64,000 bases of DNA from CAXXIC01 sp049315325 (lineage in GTDB: Bacteria; Bacteroidota; Bacteroidia; Bacteroidales; UBA7332): assembly GCA_049315325.1 (NCBI GenBank), contig JBMOKJ010000001.1, positions 744,001 through 808,000 on the forward strand, read 5' to 3'. Position 1 is the first letter of the stretch, and each line of letters opens with the position of its first letter. The notes under the pieces are model-generated. The model was not told the origin of the DNA. It worked only from the letters and a program-made list of their open reading frames with translations, and ran no database searches. A program made the position numbers and the translations under genes. This document shows, one piece after another, positions 51,259 to 60,643 of the stretch.

Positions 51259-51636
51259 ATGAAAAAATTTCTATTCGTAACCTTAGCTTTAATCGCTTTT
51301 GGGTGCAAAACAGCAAAAGTGGTTGAGAAATCTTCCGCAAAGTTTGATTATCAGGCTTCTATCAACAAAACATTTGAGATTGAATTGGCATCGAACCCAT
51401 CAACTGGTTACATTTGGCATTGGGCGAATGAAGCAAAAGCGACAAAAGTAAGAATGGTGAAATCGAACTATGTATCGAAATCGTCACCTAATTTGGTAGG
51501 AGGCGGCGGTGTCGAACAGTTCACATTTAAAGGGGTGCAAAAAGGAACTGAAATCATTGAGCTGATTTACATACGACCTTGGGAAAAGGGAGCACCTCCT
51601 GCGAAGAAAGCGGTTTACAAAGTGGAGGTGAATTGA
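51259..51636 (+). CDS. Chagasin-family (I42) cysteine protease inhibitor, lipoprotein
   Basis: A lipoprotein signal (LALIAFGCKTAK) is followed by an Ig-like inhibitor domain with the three chagasin loops: NPSTGYIW, GGGGVEQFTF and RPWEKG. Family members block papain-like cysteine proteases. At ~125 residues it is complete. It precedes a CPBP membrane protease by 16 bases and should share its transcript. Its target could be the cell's own or an external protease. Confidence 0.9.
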   Translation: MKKFLFVTLALIAFGCKTAKVVEKSSAKFDYQASINKTFEIELASNPSTGYIWHWANEAKATKVRMVKSNYVSKSSPNLVGGGGVEQFTFKGVQKGTEIIELIYIRPWEKGAPPAKKAVYKVEVN

Positions 51637-51652
51637 TAAACGTCTTTGGATT

Positions 51653-52561
51653 ATGGGGAAAATGTCGTTTAAAATAAAAGAAAATCCAGCTGATGCCTTC
51701 GTCGCCTTAGTGGCATTGGTAGTAGTTGGTATGGTTCTGTCGGGATTGGCTTTTGCTGCCATTTCGTTTGTGATTCCACCATTTCGAGAAATTTTGTACC
51801 ACGGAGCAGCGCAATCACCATCTTTTCTGCGGGCAATGGTGGCGGTCAATATGCCGGTTATGTTTTTGCTGCCAGCGATGTTTGTTGTTGGCAAATACCG
51901 ACCTGGGCGATTTCGGGAAGTGACTCAAATCGGGCGATTACCAGTAGCTCAAATGGTGCTATTGGCAATTGTTGCAATTGCGGTTAGCCAACCTGCTCTC
52001 AATCTGATAGGAGAGTGGAACAAGCATCTTTCCCTGCCCGATTCGTTCGGTGGATTGATGGATTGGATTCGGCGCACCGAAGCAGATGCCGAGTTGGTAA
52101 GCAATCAAATGGTTGAAACGACTTCCGCGTGGGCGTTGATGGCTAATCTGTTGGTGATGGCTCTTCTGCCCGGTTTTTGCGAAGAGTTTCTTTTCCGCGG
52201 AGTTATTCAGCCTATTTTCCACGACTGGTTTGGGCGCAAGCACCTTGCCATTTGGGCAACCGCTTTCGTTTTTAGCTTCATCCATTTTCAGTTTTTTGGA
52301 TTTATTCCCCGTTTGCTTTTAGGGGCGATGTTGGGTTATATCGTCATGTATAGTGGCTCGCTTTGGACTGGAGTGTTGATGCACACACTAAATAACGCTT
52401 TGGTAGTGATCGTCATCTATTTGCAGTTCAATCATCACCTTTCGCACGAAATTGATTCGCTTGGCACTGGAGATACTGCTTGGGTTGGACTTAGTGGAAT
52501 GGCACTGACTGTTGTCATTTATTTAGGTATAATTAAAAAATCGAAATTGAAAACATACTAA
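51653..52561 (+). CDS. CPBP-family intramembrane metalloprotease
   Basis: Multiple hydrophobic segments surround the CPBP (Abi/CAAX) motifs: GFCEEFLFRGVIQPIF (EExxxR), AFVFSFIHFQFFGFIPRLLLGAMLG (FxxxH) and HTLNNALVVI (HxxxN-like). It is an inner-membrane protease; relatives process prenylated proteins in eukaryotes, and bacterial roles vary, including peptide maturation and immunity. MSFKIKE (51662) is an alternative start. It follows the chagasin-like gene closely, with the peptide exporter genes next. Confidence 0.9.
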   Translation: MGKMSFKIKENPADAFVALVALVVVGMVLSGLAFAAISFVIPPFREILYHGAAQSPSFLRAMVAVNMPVMFLLPAMFVVGKYRPGRFREVTQIGRLPVAQMVLLAIVAIAVSQPALNLIGEWNKHLSLPDSFGGLMDWIRRTEADAELVSNQMVETTSAWALMANLLVMALLPGFCEEFLFRGVIQPIFHDWFGRKHLAIWATAFVFSFIHFQFFGFIPRLLLGAMLGYIVMYSGSLWTGVLMHTLNNALVVIVIYLQFNHHLSHEIDSLGTGDTAWVGLSGMALTVVIYLGIIKKSKLKTY

Positions 52562-52717
52562 CGATTACACTCTTCTTTTTGAAAATATTCAGTGTGAATA
52601 TTTATTCTTTTGTTACTGTAGATAAGATTAAACTTGTTGTTGAATTGCGTTTTAGGTTGATGTTTTACCCCATTTTTAGTGAGAAAATGGGCTTAGTGAG
52701 TAACTAAATATATTGAC

Positions 52718-53860
52718 ATGAAGAAGCACGTTTTCCCTCCCGAAGTAATCGAGTTTTCGTCCGAAAACCATTTTGTTCGGAACCATTCTAATAGCCGAAT
52801 CATTTATCAAATTTCTATTCTTCTCCTAATTATTGTTCTTGGACTCTTGCCGTTTATTGATGTCGATATCACTACGCAAGGCCGTGGGGTGATTCGAACA
52901 CCTTACGAAAATTCGGTGCTTCAAACTACTATTTCTGGAGAGATTGAGCGTGCCATTGTGGAGGAAAACCGACGTGTGCACAAAGGAGATACGCTGCTGC
53001 TGCTGCGTACCGATCAGTTGAACGATGAGGTTGCTTCCAATCGTGCGAAATTGGAGGATAACTTGACAAATATTGAAGACGTGAATCTGTTGATTGCCGA
53101 CAAATCACCAAAAGCCTACCGTTTTTTGAGCGAATATCGGGAGTTTTTAACAAAAAAAAGTGAACTATCGACACAGGTTCTTTTTGCTGAAAAGGAGGTC
53201 AAACGTGCCGAAACGCTTTTTCAAAGGAGTGTAATTTCGGAAGCCGACTACCTTCAAGAAAAAAACAGATTTGAGATGGCGACCAAGCAGCGAGATTTGT
53301 CGCTCAACGAATATCGAAACAGGTGGCAAACCGAGAAAAAACGTATGGAGTTGGAGAATTTCGACCTGACTTCTAGGATTTCTCGTCTCATTCAATCGAA
53401 ACGAAGTTATGCCGTAGTGGCAACTGCCGATGGCTCAATCATACAGACCTCGGGTTTGCAAGTGGGCAGTTTTATCAATTCCGGACAAAAAATAGGGTTC
53501 TTATCCCAAGATGAAAATCTGATTGCCGAGTGTTACATCAAACCGAAAGATATTGGTTTTATTCGAATGAAGCAGCGTGTAGAGTTTCAGATCGATGCGT
53601 TCAACTACCGCGAATGGGGTGTTGTGACCGGTTCGGTTGTTGAAGTTTCGAACGATGTTTTTCTGTTGAGCGGAAACGAATCGGCTTTCAGAGTGCGCTG
53701 CCAACTGGATAAAGGATTTTTGCTTTTGCACAACAACTATCGTGGAAATCTCAAAAAAGGGATGAGCCTAACGGGGCAGTTTTACTTGACAAAACGCTCA
53801 ATAGCTCAACTCCTTTTCGATAAGATGGACGACTGGATGAACCCAACACAGACTAAATGA
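52718..53860 (+). CDS. HlyD-family secretion adaptor
   Basis: One N-terminal membrane segment (IIYQISILLLIIVLGLLPFIDV) is followed by a split lipoyl domain (TTQGRGVIRTPYENSVLQTTISGEIERAIVEENRRVHKGDTLL ... VVATADGSIIQTSGLQVGSF), a coiled coil (residues ~100-225) and the beta-barrel. This is the adaptor of an ABC peptide exporter, linking to a TolC-like outer-membrane channel not encoded here. Its stop is 7 bases before the transporter start, a clear operon. Confidence 0.92.
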   Translation: MKKHVFPPEVIEFSSENHFVRNHSNSRIIYQISILLLIIVLGLLPFIDVDITTQGRGVIRTPYENSVLQTTISGEIERAIVEENRRVHKGDTLLLLRTDQLNDEVASNRAKLEDNLTNIEDVNLLIADKSPKAYRFLSEYREFLTKKSELSTQVLFAEKEVKRAETLFQRSVISEADYLQEKNRFEMATKQRDLSLNEYRNRWQTEKKRMELENFDLTSRISRLIQSKRSYAVVATADGSIIQTSGLQVGSFINSGQKIGFLSQDENLIAECYIKPKDIGFIRMKQRVEFQIDAFNYREWGVVTGSVVEVSNDVFLLSGNESAFRVRCQLDKGFLLLHNNYRGNLKKGMSLTGQFYLTKRSIAQLLFDKMDDWMNPTQTK

Positions 53861-53867
53861 TGCGATT

Positions 53868-56024
53868 ATGAATGTGAAAATCAAACAACAGGATATTACC
53901 GATTGCGGCGCAGCTTGTTTGGCTTCGGTGGCGGCTCATTATAAGTTAAAACTGCCGATTGCTCAGATTCGTCAAATTGCAGGAACTGACAAGAAAGGCA
54001 CTAATTTATTCGGGCTCTATCAAGCAGCAGAAAAGCTTGGGTTTCAATGTAAAGGTGTTCGCGGCGATGTCGACTCTTTGCCTTCTATTCCGACTCCAAC
54101 GATTGCACATGTTGTGATTAATGGAGCACTGGAGCACTATGTTGTGATATATTTGGTGAAGAAAGGGTTTGTTCGCTACATGGATCCCGCTGATGGGCAG
54201 TTGCACAAAATCGAAGTCGCCAAGTTTCAGCAAATGTGGACGGGTGTGTTGTTGCTGATTGCTCCAAGTGTCGATTTTAGGAGTGGTAATGAGCAAATTT
54301 CGAATTTTTCCCGCTTCCTGTTTCTGCTCCGTCCGCATCGAAGCATTTTGCTTCAATCTATTTTTGGTGCTATTCTTTACACAGTACTTGGGCTTTCTAC
54401 AGCCATCTATTTGCAGAAAATCACCGACAATGTATTGATAAATGGTAATGTCAATCTGTTGAATCTGCTGAGTGTGATTATGCTCGTTTTGTTGGTGCTG
54501 CAACTGTTTGTTGGCGCGGCAAAGAGTGTCTTTATGCTACAGACGGGGCAGAAAATTGATGCTCAACTCATTTTGGGGTACTACAAGCACCTCCTCAAAT
54601 TGCCACAACAGTTTTTTGATACGATGCGTGTCGGTGAAATTATTTCAAGGGTGAACGATGCGGTGAAAATTCGGCAATTTATCAACGAAACAGCGGTTGG
54701 TCTCATCGTTAATCTCTTCATCGTCTTTTTCTCTTTTGTTTTGATGTATATCTACAGTTGGAAATTGGCTCTGATTTTGAGTGCAATTATTCCGCTCTAC
54801 ATATTACTTTATTTGGTGGTAAATGGCTTGAATAAAAAGCAAGAGCGCAAACTGATGGAAGGCACTGCCGAACTTGAAAGCCAATTGGTGGAATCTATCC
54901 AATCGGTGAAAACCATCAAACAATTTGGCATCGAGCAATATGCAAATCTGAAGACTGAGAAAAGGTTTATTTCGTTGTTGAATACTGTCTATCGCTCTGG
55001 ATTGAACTCTGTTTTTTCGACTTTTTCGTCCGAATTTCTTACCAAACTGTTCACTATCCTTATTCTTTGGATTGGCTCGTATGCTGTGCTTAATCAATCC
55101 ATCACGCCCGGAGAGTTGCTCTCATTTTATGCCATTATTGGTTATTTTACTGCACCGATGGCTGCTTTAGTTTCTATGAATAAATCGATTCAAAATGCAT
55201 TGATTGCTGCCGATCGCTTATTCGAAATTATGGATTTGCAACGTGAATCTGAACAAGAAAATATTGAGTTGAAACCCGAATATTTGGGGGATATCACTTT
55301 CCACGATGTGTCGTTTAGTTATGGTACGCGAACTGATGTGTTCGACCGTTTCAATTTTACAATTCCGAAAGGCAAACTAACCGCAATTATTGGAGAAAGT
55401 GGCTCTGGCAAAAGTACCCTTGCTGCATTGCTTCAGAAATTGTATCGAATCGGTTCGGGCAAAATAACGATTGGAGAGCACAATATCGACAGTTTTACGA
55501 TGTTGAGCTTGCGACATTATATTGGTGCTGTGCCGCAAGAGGTGAATCTTTTTGCAGGAAATGTGGTCGAAAATATTGCGTTGGGAGAGTTCGAGCCGAA
55601 TATAGAGCGTGTGATTGAAGTTTGTCGGTCGGTGGGAATTTTAGAATTTATAGAGCAACTGCCTAATGGATTTGGAACCTACATCGGCGAGAATGGCGCA
55701 TCGCTTTCTGGTGGTCAAAAACAACGGCTCGCCATTGCACGGGCGCTCTACAAAAACCCCGAAATTTTAATTCTCGATGAAGCTACATCGTCACTCGATT
55801 CAGAATCGGAAGTGTTCGTGCGAAAGACAATACAAGGATTGATTGATGCAGGTAAAACGGTGCTTGTGATTGCTCACCGATTGAGTACAGTGGTCGATGC
55901 CGATAAAATAGCCGTGCTCAAAGCCGGAGAAGTAGTAGAAGAGGGAACTCACGAATCATTGTATAAATCGAAGGACCTTTATTACAACATGTGGCAAAAA
56001 CAGATTCCACCGAATGTGCTCTGA
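53868..56024 (+). CDS. Peptidase-containing ABC transporter (C39 family)
   Basis: Residues 1-130 are a C39 peptidase: KQQDITDCGAACLASVAAHY (catalytic Cys) and PTIAHVVINGALEHYVVIY (His), then MDPADG (Asp). It removes double-glycine leaders during export. Six membrane helices follow (~160-430), then the ATPase: IIGESGSGKSTLAALL, IGENGASLSGGQKQRLAIARAL, ILILDEATSSLD, LVIAHRLSTV. No precursor peptide with a GG leader was seen in the flanks, so its cargo is probably encoded elsewhere. Confidence 0.95.
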   Translation: MNVKIKQQDITDCGAACLASVAAHYKLKLPIAQIRQIAGTDKKGTNLFGLYQAAEKLGFQCKGVRGDVDSLPSIPTPTIAHVVINGALEHYVVIYLVKKGFVRYMDPADGQLHKIEVAKFQQMWTGVLLLIAPSVDFRSGNEQISNFSRFLFLLRPHRSILLQSIFGAILYTVLGLSTAIYLQKITDNVLINGNVNLLNLLSVIMLVLLVLQLFVGAAKSVFMLQTGQKIDAQLILGYYKHLLKLPQQFFDTMRVGEIISRVNDAVKIRQFINETAVGLIVNLFIVFFSFVLMYIYSWKLALILSAIIPLYILLYLVVNGLNKKQERKLMEGTAELESQLVESIQSVKTIKQFGIEQYANLKTEKRFISLLNTVYRSGLNSVFSTFSSEFLTKLFTILILWIGSYAVLNQSITPGELLSFYAIIGYFTAPMAALVSMNKSIQNALIAADRLFEIMDLQRESEQENIELKPEYLGDITFHDVSFSYGTRTDVFDRFNFTIPKGKLTAIIGESGSGKSTLAALLQKLYRIGSGKITIGEHNIDSFTMLSLRHYIGAVPQEVNLFAGNVVENIALGEFEPNIERVIEVCRSVGILEFIEQLPNGFGTYIGENGASLSGGQKQRLAIARALYKNPEILILDEATSSLDSESEVFVRKTIQGLIDAGKTVLVIAHRLSTVVDADKIAVLKAGEVVEEGTHESLYKSKDLYYNMWQKQIPPNVL

Positions 56025-56028
56025 AAAG

Positions 56029-56079
56029 CAAAGAGGCTGACCCAACTAAATGTGTCAGCCTCTTTGCTTTATTTTTAGT
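56029..56079. terminator. Bidirectional intrinsic terminator
   Basis: AAGCAAAGAGGCTGAC pairs with GTCAGCCTCTTTGCTT, a 16-base perfect stem with a ~14-base loop and T/A tracts both sides, between convergent genes. Confidence 0.88.
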
Positions 56080-56084
56080 TGGAT

Positions 56085-56786
56085 TTAACCGTGTTTGCTA
56101 ATTCTTCTCAATTTCTCTTCGTCAATGATTTTAATCCTTCGTCCATCAACAGAGATAATCGATTCAGCGTGAAAAATGGAGAGGGTTCGAATGGCATTCG
56201 AAGTAGTCATATTCGATAAGTTTGCCAAATCTTCGCGCGACAGATAGATATTTAGTGTCACGCCATCCTCTTCCATGCCATAATTATCTTGCAAAAAAAG
56301 AATTGCCTCAGCCAATCTTCCGCGAATGTGCTTCTGCGTAAGGCTCACTGTTCTGCCATCTGCAATACCCAAATCGATTGATAGTTCTTTTATGAAGAAA
56401 TAGGCTAGTTTGTTGTTTTCTTGGATGAGTTTGTCAATCAAATCCATCGGAATTAGGCAGATAATAGAGGCCTCGAATGCAGTAGCTGCAGTCACATACG
56501 GTTCATTTGCGAAATAGGCACGGTAAGCAAAATACTCGACTGGTTTGAGCATTCTGATGATTTGCGAGCGTCCTCCAATCCCATCCTTAAAGATCTTGAT
56601 TTTACCTTTAATCAGGCACATCAGCGATTTTGGAATATCACCTTCGCAATAGACAATTTCGTTTTTCTTAAAGTGTTGGATGTGGTGTTTTTGCTGCACC
56701 AACTCCTTTTGTTCCTCCGTTAAAAGAGAGAATAAGTTTGGAATGATGTCTACCAGATTATGAGACATTTGCTCTTTATCGCCCAT
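56085..56786 (-). CDS. Crp/Fnr-family transcription regulator
   Basis: A cyclic-nucleotide-type sensor domain (KNEIVYCEGDIPKSLMCLIKGKIKIFKD) is followed by a long dimer helix and a winged-helix DNA-binding domain with LSREDLANLSNMTTSNAIRTLSIF. The four Cys of Fnr are absent. The effector is unknown. The start is placed at MGDKEQ (56786) or MSHNL six codons later, since the TACTTTTG box at 56818-56825 lies in the longer frame. No obvious target operon is adjacent. Confidence 0.88.
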   Translation of the reverse strand: MGDKEQMSHNLVDIIPNLFSLLTEEQKELVQQKHHIQHFKKNEIVYCEGDIPKSLMCLIKGKIKIFKDGIGGRSQIIRMLKPVEYFAYRAYFANEPYVTAATAFEASIICLIPMDLIDKLIQENNKLAYFFIKELSIDLGIADGRTVSLTQKHIRGRLAEAILFLQDNYGMEEDGVTLNIYLSREDLANLSNMTTSNAIRTLSIFHAESIISVDGRRIKIIDEEKLRRISKHG

Positions 56787-56817
56787 ACTCAATGTTGAAT
56801 AACATAATTGTTTATCA

Positions 56818-56825
56818 CAAAAGTA
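56818..56825 (-). promoter_or_regulatory. -7 promoter box (TACTTTTG)
   Basis: A minus-strand TAnnTTTG match 32 bases upstream of the chosen regulator start. Confidence 0.45.
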
Positions 56826-57030
56826 GGGTAATTTTATCATTCGACAATTATTTTGGTAATAATTTTTAATATATTTGCTTATTTAATTAACAATTTTGTT
56901 GAAATTTGCTGTTGTGAGAGTCTGGTTTTACAAGTTTTGCGTTTGAAAAGTGGTTGTTGAATCTGTTTTTGAATAAGAATGAGATAGTTGTGATGTTGAA
57001 TTGACGTAGAATTAAAAAAGCAAAAAGGCG

Positions 57031-57759
57031 ATGAAAATAATCGAAATAGAAGAGTTGGCTTCCACCAACAAGTATCTGCAAGAGTTAATTAATGGTGGTG
57101 AAGATTGCGAGGGTGTTTGTGTCAGGACACAGTTTCAGACCGATGGTCGTGGTCAAATTGGCAACGGTTGGGAATCGGAAAAGGGTAAAAATCTGACATT
57201 TAGTTTCGTGCTTCATCCTGAGTTTCTTCATCCTGTCGATCAATACGTTTTGTCGCAAACGGTTTCTGTCGCAATCAAGCATGTGCTAGACGATTACGCC
57301 AATGAAATTACCATAAAATGGCCCAACGATATCTATTGGAGAGATAAAAAAATAGCTGGAATATTGATCGAAAATAGCTTGTCTGGGGTACAAATTGACT
57401 ACAGTGTCATAGGTGTTGGGCTTAATGTCAATCAAGAAACATTTGTTAGCAATGCCCCAAACCCGATTTCGTTGAAAACGGTTGCATTTAAACCTGTCGA
57501 TATCGAGTTGTTGTTCAGCGAACTACTCTCATCAGTTCTGAAATACTACATTATTTTGTCTCAGAGAGGAGCCACCAAAATCAGAGCTGAATACATGAAA
57601 TCGCTCTACCGGCGAGAAGGCTTTCACCCTTATTCAGACCTTGAAGGACGATTTAATGCACGCATTGTTGAGGTTTCGAACGACGGCTGTTTGCATTTGT
57701 TGACCGATGATGGTGAGGCGCGAGCGTATTATTTTAAAGAGGTTGTTTTCGAACATTAA
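57031..57759 (+). CDS. birA: Biotin--[acetyl-CoA-carboxylase] ligase
   Basis: BirA attaches biotin to carboxylase carrier proteins. ELASTNKYLQELI, QTDGRGQIGNGWESEKGKNL (the GRGxxGNxW biotinyl-AMP loop), ITIKWPNDIYWRDKKIAGILIE and VIGVGLNVNQ are characteristic. There is no N-terminal DNA-binding domain, so it is a monofunctional ligase and not a repressor. The C-terminal small SH3-like domain is present (YSDLEGRFNARIVEVSNDGCLHL). Its end overlaps the convergent acetyltransferase by four bases. Confidence 0.95.
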   Translation: MKIIEIEELASTNKYLQELINGGEDCEGVCVRTQFQTDGRGQIGNGWESEKGKNLTFSFVLHPEFLHPVDQYVLSQTVSVAIKHVLDDYANEITIKWPNDIYWRDKKIAGILIENSLSGVQIDYSVIGVGLNVNQETFVSNAPNPISLKTVAFKPVDIELLFSELLSSVLKYYIILSQRGATKIRAEYMKSLYRREGFHPYSDLEGRFNARIVEVSNDGCLHLLTDDGEARAYYFKEVVFEH

Positions 57760-58250
57760 TCGTTCAACTCAAGCTCCATCACGTAGTCGTCCAGCAGGAA
57801 TTTGCCTAAGTAATTGTCCTCTTCTCTGATAATCTTGAAGCCAAATTTGCGGTATGCTTCAATCGAATTTTGATTCTTGCGGTTTACGTTGAGCGTGAGA
57901 GTTATTGCTCCTTTTTGTTTTAGGAATGTATCGAGAAAACCAATCGCTTCTCTCCCAATTCCTCGATTGTGAGCTGATGGGTGTATGTATATTTTCTCTA
58001 ACTTCCAGAGTTTATCATTGCACCGAGCCACCGAGAAAAATCCAACAACCACTCCTTCAATTTCTACCGTAAACCAACACGCGCCAGCATTCATGCTTCG
58101 TTCAATGGATTCGATAGAGTAGTGCACATCGAGCATAAACTCAATCTGCTCTACACTGAGTATGCTTGGGTAGTGCAAGTGCCATATCTCCCGCGCTAAC
58201 CGCTCCAGCAAAGGAGCGTCATTTAACGATGCTTCAAGAAAATGGGTCAT
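57756..58250 (-). CDS. GNAT-family N-acetyltransferase
   Basis: A single GNAT domain of 164 residues: LARLAREIWHLHYPSI-like N-terminus, VVGFFSVARCNDKLWKLEKIYIHPSAHNRGIGREAIGFL with the acetyl-CoA loop HNRGIG, and LTLNVNRKNQNSIEAYRKFGFKIIREE. The substrate is unknown. It lies 13 bases after the thioredoxin gene on the same strand and is probably cotranscribed with it. Confidence 0.85.
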   Translation of the reverse strand: MTHFLEASLNDAPLLERLAREIWHLHYPSILSVEQIEFMLDVHYSIESIERSMNAGACWFTVEIEGVVVGFFSVARCNDKLWKLEKIYIHPSAHNRGIGREAIGFLDTFLKQKGAITLTLNVNRKNQNSIEAYRKFGFKIIREEDNYLGKFLLDDYVMELELND

Positions 58251-58263
58251 TTAGCGTATTTTG

Positions 58264-58695
58264 TTATTTCTTTGAGTTCAAAGTGTTGGCTATTTCTTCC
58301 TCAATTTCACCTTTGCTGACAAGCCCTAGCACTGCTTTGGGTTTCCCTTTTAATGGAATATAAAGCAGCATCGGAATTGTAGAAATATTGAAATAATCTG
58401 CTATTTCGGGTTGTTCGTCTACATCTATTTTGTAAACTGAGAGTTCAGGGTGTTTTAGTGCAATTTCGCTAACGATGGGTGACAATTTCTTACACGGGCC
58501 ACACCAAACGGCATAAAAATCGATGATGGCAGGTTTTTTTCCGAGGTACTTCCACGTTTTAGATTTGGTGAAGTCGTGTACTTTCTGAATGTAATCTGCT
58601 TTAGTAAGATGAGTTACTCTGTTTTGTGCTGAAAGCGTGGTAGATAAAACACTAAAAATGACAACTAAGTATACGAATGTTTTTTTCATTTTCAA
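58264..58695 (-). CDS. Exported thioredoxin
   Basis: A signal peptide (KKTFVYLVVIFSVLSTTLSAQ) precedes a thioredoxin domain with IDFYAVWCGPCKKLSP (redox CGPC), VYKIDVDEQPEIADYF and STIPMLLYIPLKG (cis-Pro). It is likely periplasmic, where it would reduce or isomerise disulfides or support cytochrome maturation. An alternative start two codons in (58689) is possible. A TACTTTTG box lies upstream. The length (143) is normal for the exported type. Confidence 0.9.
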   Translation of the reverse strand: MKMKKTFVYLVVIFSVLSTTLSAQNRVTHLTKADYIQKVHDFTKSKTWKYLGKKPAIIDFYAVWCGPCKKLSPIVSEIALKHPELSVYKIDVDEQPEIADYFNISTIPMLLYIPLKGKPKAVLGLVSKGEIEEEIANTLNSKK

Positions 58696-58722
58696 TTTGA
58701 GTTATGTTTTTTGAATTTGCAG

Positions 58723-58730
58723 CAAAAGTA
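58723..58730 (-). promoter_or_regulatory. -7 promoter box (TACTTTTG)
   Basis: A minus-strand TAnnTTTG match 28 bases upstream of the thioredoxin start. Confidence 0.5.
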
Positions 58731-58770
58731 AAAATTTCCTTTTTAGTAAAACAAATTTTTTATAAAAACG

Positions 58771-58801
58771 TTTGCAAAAGTCTGAAAAAACTGTACCTTT
58801 G
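58771..58801 (+). promoter_or_regulatory. tRNA-Ser promoter (TTTG -33, TACCTTTG -7)
   Basis: TTTG at 58771-58774 and TACCTTTG at 58794-58801 are separated by 19 bases, a textbook Bacteroidota promoter 35 bases before the tRNA. Confidence 0.78.
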
Positions 58802-58836
58802 CAACGCCTTTGAATAAAAGGACATCGAGTGCCAAT

Positions 58837-58921
58837 GGAGAGATGGCAGAGTGGTCGATTGCAGCGGTCTTGAAAACCGCCGTACTGCGAGGTACCGGGG
58901 GTTCGAATCCCTCTCTCTCCG
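58837..58921 (+). tRNA. tRNA-Ser (TGA anticodon)
   Basis: Acceptor GGAGAGA/TCTCTCC is perfect with discriminator G. The anticodon stem GCGGT/ACCGC holds loop CTTGAAA (anticodon TGA). A long variable arm (CGTACTGCGAGGTACCG region) marks it as class II, and the T arm contains GGTTCGAATCC. CCA is not encoded. Confidence 0.95.
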
Positions 58922-58927
58922 CAAAAC

Positions 58928-58960
58928 TTAAAAAGAGTTAACCGAAAGGTTGGCTCTTTT
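58928..58960 (+). terminator. Intrinsic terminator after tRNA-Ser
   Basis: AAGAGTTAACC-GAAA-GGTTGGCTCTT, an 11-base stem with GAAA tetraloop and eight T residues. The remaining spacer to 59282 is AT-rich with no gene and a promoter-like box at 59182-59189. Confidence 0.85.
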
Positions 58961-59181
58961 TTTTATTTCTGTACAATATCCTATCCTTTTTATAATCCGA
59001 ATATTTCCCGCTTTTTATTCTTATCTCATTCTTAATCAGTCTATTGAGAGTTAATCGTTAGTATTATCTTTTTGATATAAATTTGTGTTTATATATATCA
59101 TTATGTAAATAATTGCGGTTTAAAGTATATTAAAATGCTTGTTTAAATCTGTAAATAATATCATAATGTAAATTAAAACAT

Positions 59182-59189
59182 TATATTTG
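59182..59189 (+). promoter_or_regulatory. -7 promoter box (TATATTTG)
   Basis: A plus-strand TAnnTTTG match 94 bases upstream of the ATP-grasp gene, implying a leader of ~85 bases. Confidence 0.45.
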
Positions 59190-59282
59190 CATTATAACGC
59201 TATTCTGGAATGTGAAATGCAGATAAAATGTTTCTTTTTGCGCATTTCGGGTGTTATTATGTCAAATTTAAACAGGTAAAGT

Positions 59283-60599
59283 ATGTATTCACTGTTAGAG
59301 CAAAGAGACACGGTAAATAAATGGATGGAGCGATTTGGTGTCCGCTTCGGGATTTACAAAAATGGCGTTTTCGACGAGCAACTTTTCCCGTTCGATGCTC
59401 TTCCGCGAGTGATACCTCACGCAGAATGGACAGTTATGGAGAAAGGACTCATCCAGCGTGTGAATGCTTTAAATATCTTCCTCAACGATATTTATCATCA
59501 AAAGCAAATCGTAAAGAATGGTATAATTCCTCAAGAATTTATCTATTCTTCGAAGGGGTATATGCCTGAATGCGAAAATATTACACCCAAAAATAAGATT
59601 TATTCGCACATTTCAGGAATCGATTTGGTGCAGGCGAAAGACGATTCGTGGTTTATTCTCGAAGACAACCTTCGTATTCCGTCAGGAGCATCGTACCCGA
59701 TGATTGCACGGACGATTACACGCAAAGTGTCGCCTAATACGTTTAAAGAGAATGATATAGCTGACAACAGGACTTATCCATCGATGTTGCGCAAAACAAT
59801 GGAATATGTGAATGTAGACGAGGGGTTGATGGTGATTCTGACTCCCGGACGATATAACTCTGCTTTTTTTGAGCATTCGTATTTGGCTGAAAAGAGTGGA
59901 ATGGTGTTAGCTTTCCCAGGTGATCTGGTGGTAGAGAAAGATTGTGTTTATTACAAAGGGTTATTCGACAAAAAGAAAAGAGTGGGAGCCATTTACCGAC
60001 GGGTGTCGGATGAGTTCCTCGATCCATTGGCATTCGACAGTTCGTCGTTGTTGGGCGTGCCCAATTTGATGCGAGCTTATGCCAAAGGCAATGTGGCAGT
60101 GGTGAATGCTTTAGGAAATGGCGTGGCCGATGATAAAGGGATTTATTATTTTGTGCCAAAAATGATTGAGTATTACCTCGGCGAGAAACCTATTCTACAA
60201 AATGCGCCAACTTATCTGCCTTATTTTGAGAATGATAAAAAGTATATTTTAGAGAATCTTGCCAAATTGGTGATCAAAGATGTATCGGAAGCCGGTGGTT
60301 ATGGCGTGTTGTTTGGTCGCGATATGGACTCGAAACAATTGGCAAATATCAAAAATTTGATTGAGACTGAACCTCGTCGTTGGATTGCCCAAGAGGTAAT
60401 CGACTTCAAAGATTTGGAGATTGAGGAAGGTAGCGAAACAGTTTTTCGAAAGGCAGATTTGCGCGCTTTTGTACTCAGCGAAGCCGAAACAAAAGTCTGG
60501 AAAAGCGGACTGACACGCTTCTCACGCGATCCGACCTCGTTTATTGTGAACTCTTCGCAAGGTGGAGGATTCAAGGACACATGGGTGCTGAATAAATAG
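59283..60599 (+). CDS. Circularly permuted ATP-grasp protein
   Basis: The 438 residues match the circularly permuted ATP-grasp family linked to alpha-E and transglutaminase proteins. Conserved blocks are SGIDLVQAKDDSWFILEDNLRIPSGASYPM (metal/nucleotide site), ILTPGRYNSAFFEHSYLA, VGAIYRRVSDEFLDPLAF, VVNALGNGVADDKGIYYFVPKMIEYYL and VIKDVSEAGGYGVLFG. The family is predicted to form amide or peptide bonds using ATP; no reaction has been firmly assigned, to my knowledge. It is the first gene of a five-gene operon-like cluster. Confidence 0.92.
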   Translation: MYSLLEQRDTVNKWMERFGVRFGIYKNGVFDEQLFPFDALPRVIPHAEWTVMEKGLIQRVNALNIFLNDIYHQKQIVKNGIIPQEFIYSSKGYMPECENITPKNKIYSHISGIDLVQAKDDSWFILEDNLRIPSGASYPMIARTITRKVSPNTFKENDIADNRTYPSMLRKTMEYVNVDEGLMVILTPGRYNSAFFEHSYLAEKSGMVLAFPGDLVVEKDCVYYKGLFDKKKRVGAIYRRVSDEFLDPLAFDSSSLLGVPNLMRAYAKGNVAVVNALGNGVADDKGIYYFVPKMIEYYLGEKPILQNAPTYLPYFENDKKYILENLAKLVIKDVSEAGGYGVLFGRDMDSKQLANIKNLIETEPRRWIAQEVIDFKDLEIEEGSETVFRKADLRAFVLSEAETKVWKSGLTRFSRDPTSFIVNSSQGGGFKDTWVLNK

Positions 60600-60643
60600 G
60601 TGGGTTTTTAAAATAGAAAGATAAACAAGGTAAAGTTAAGATT

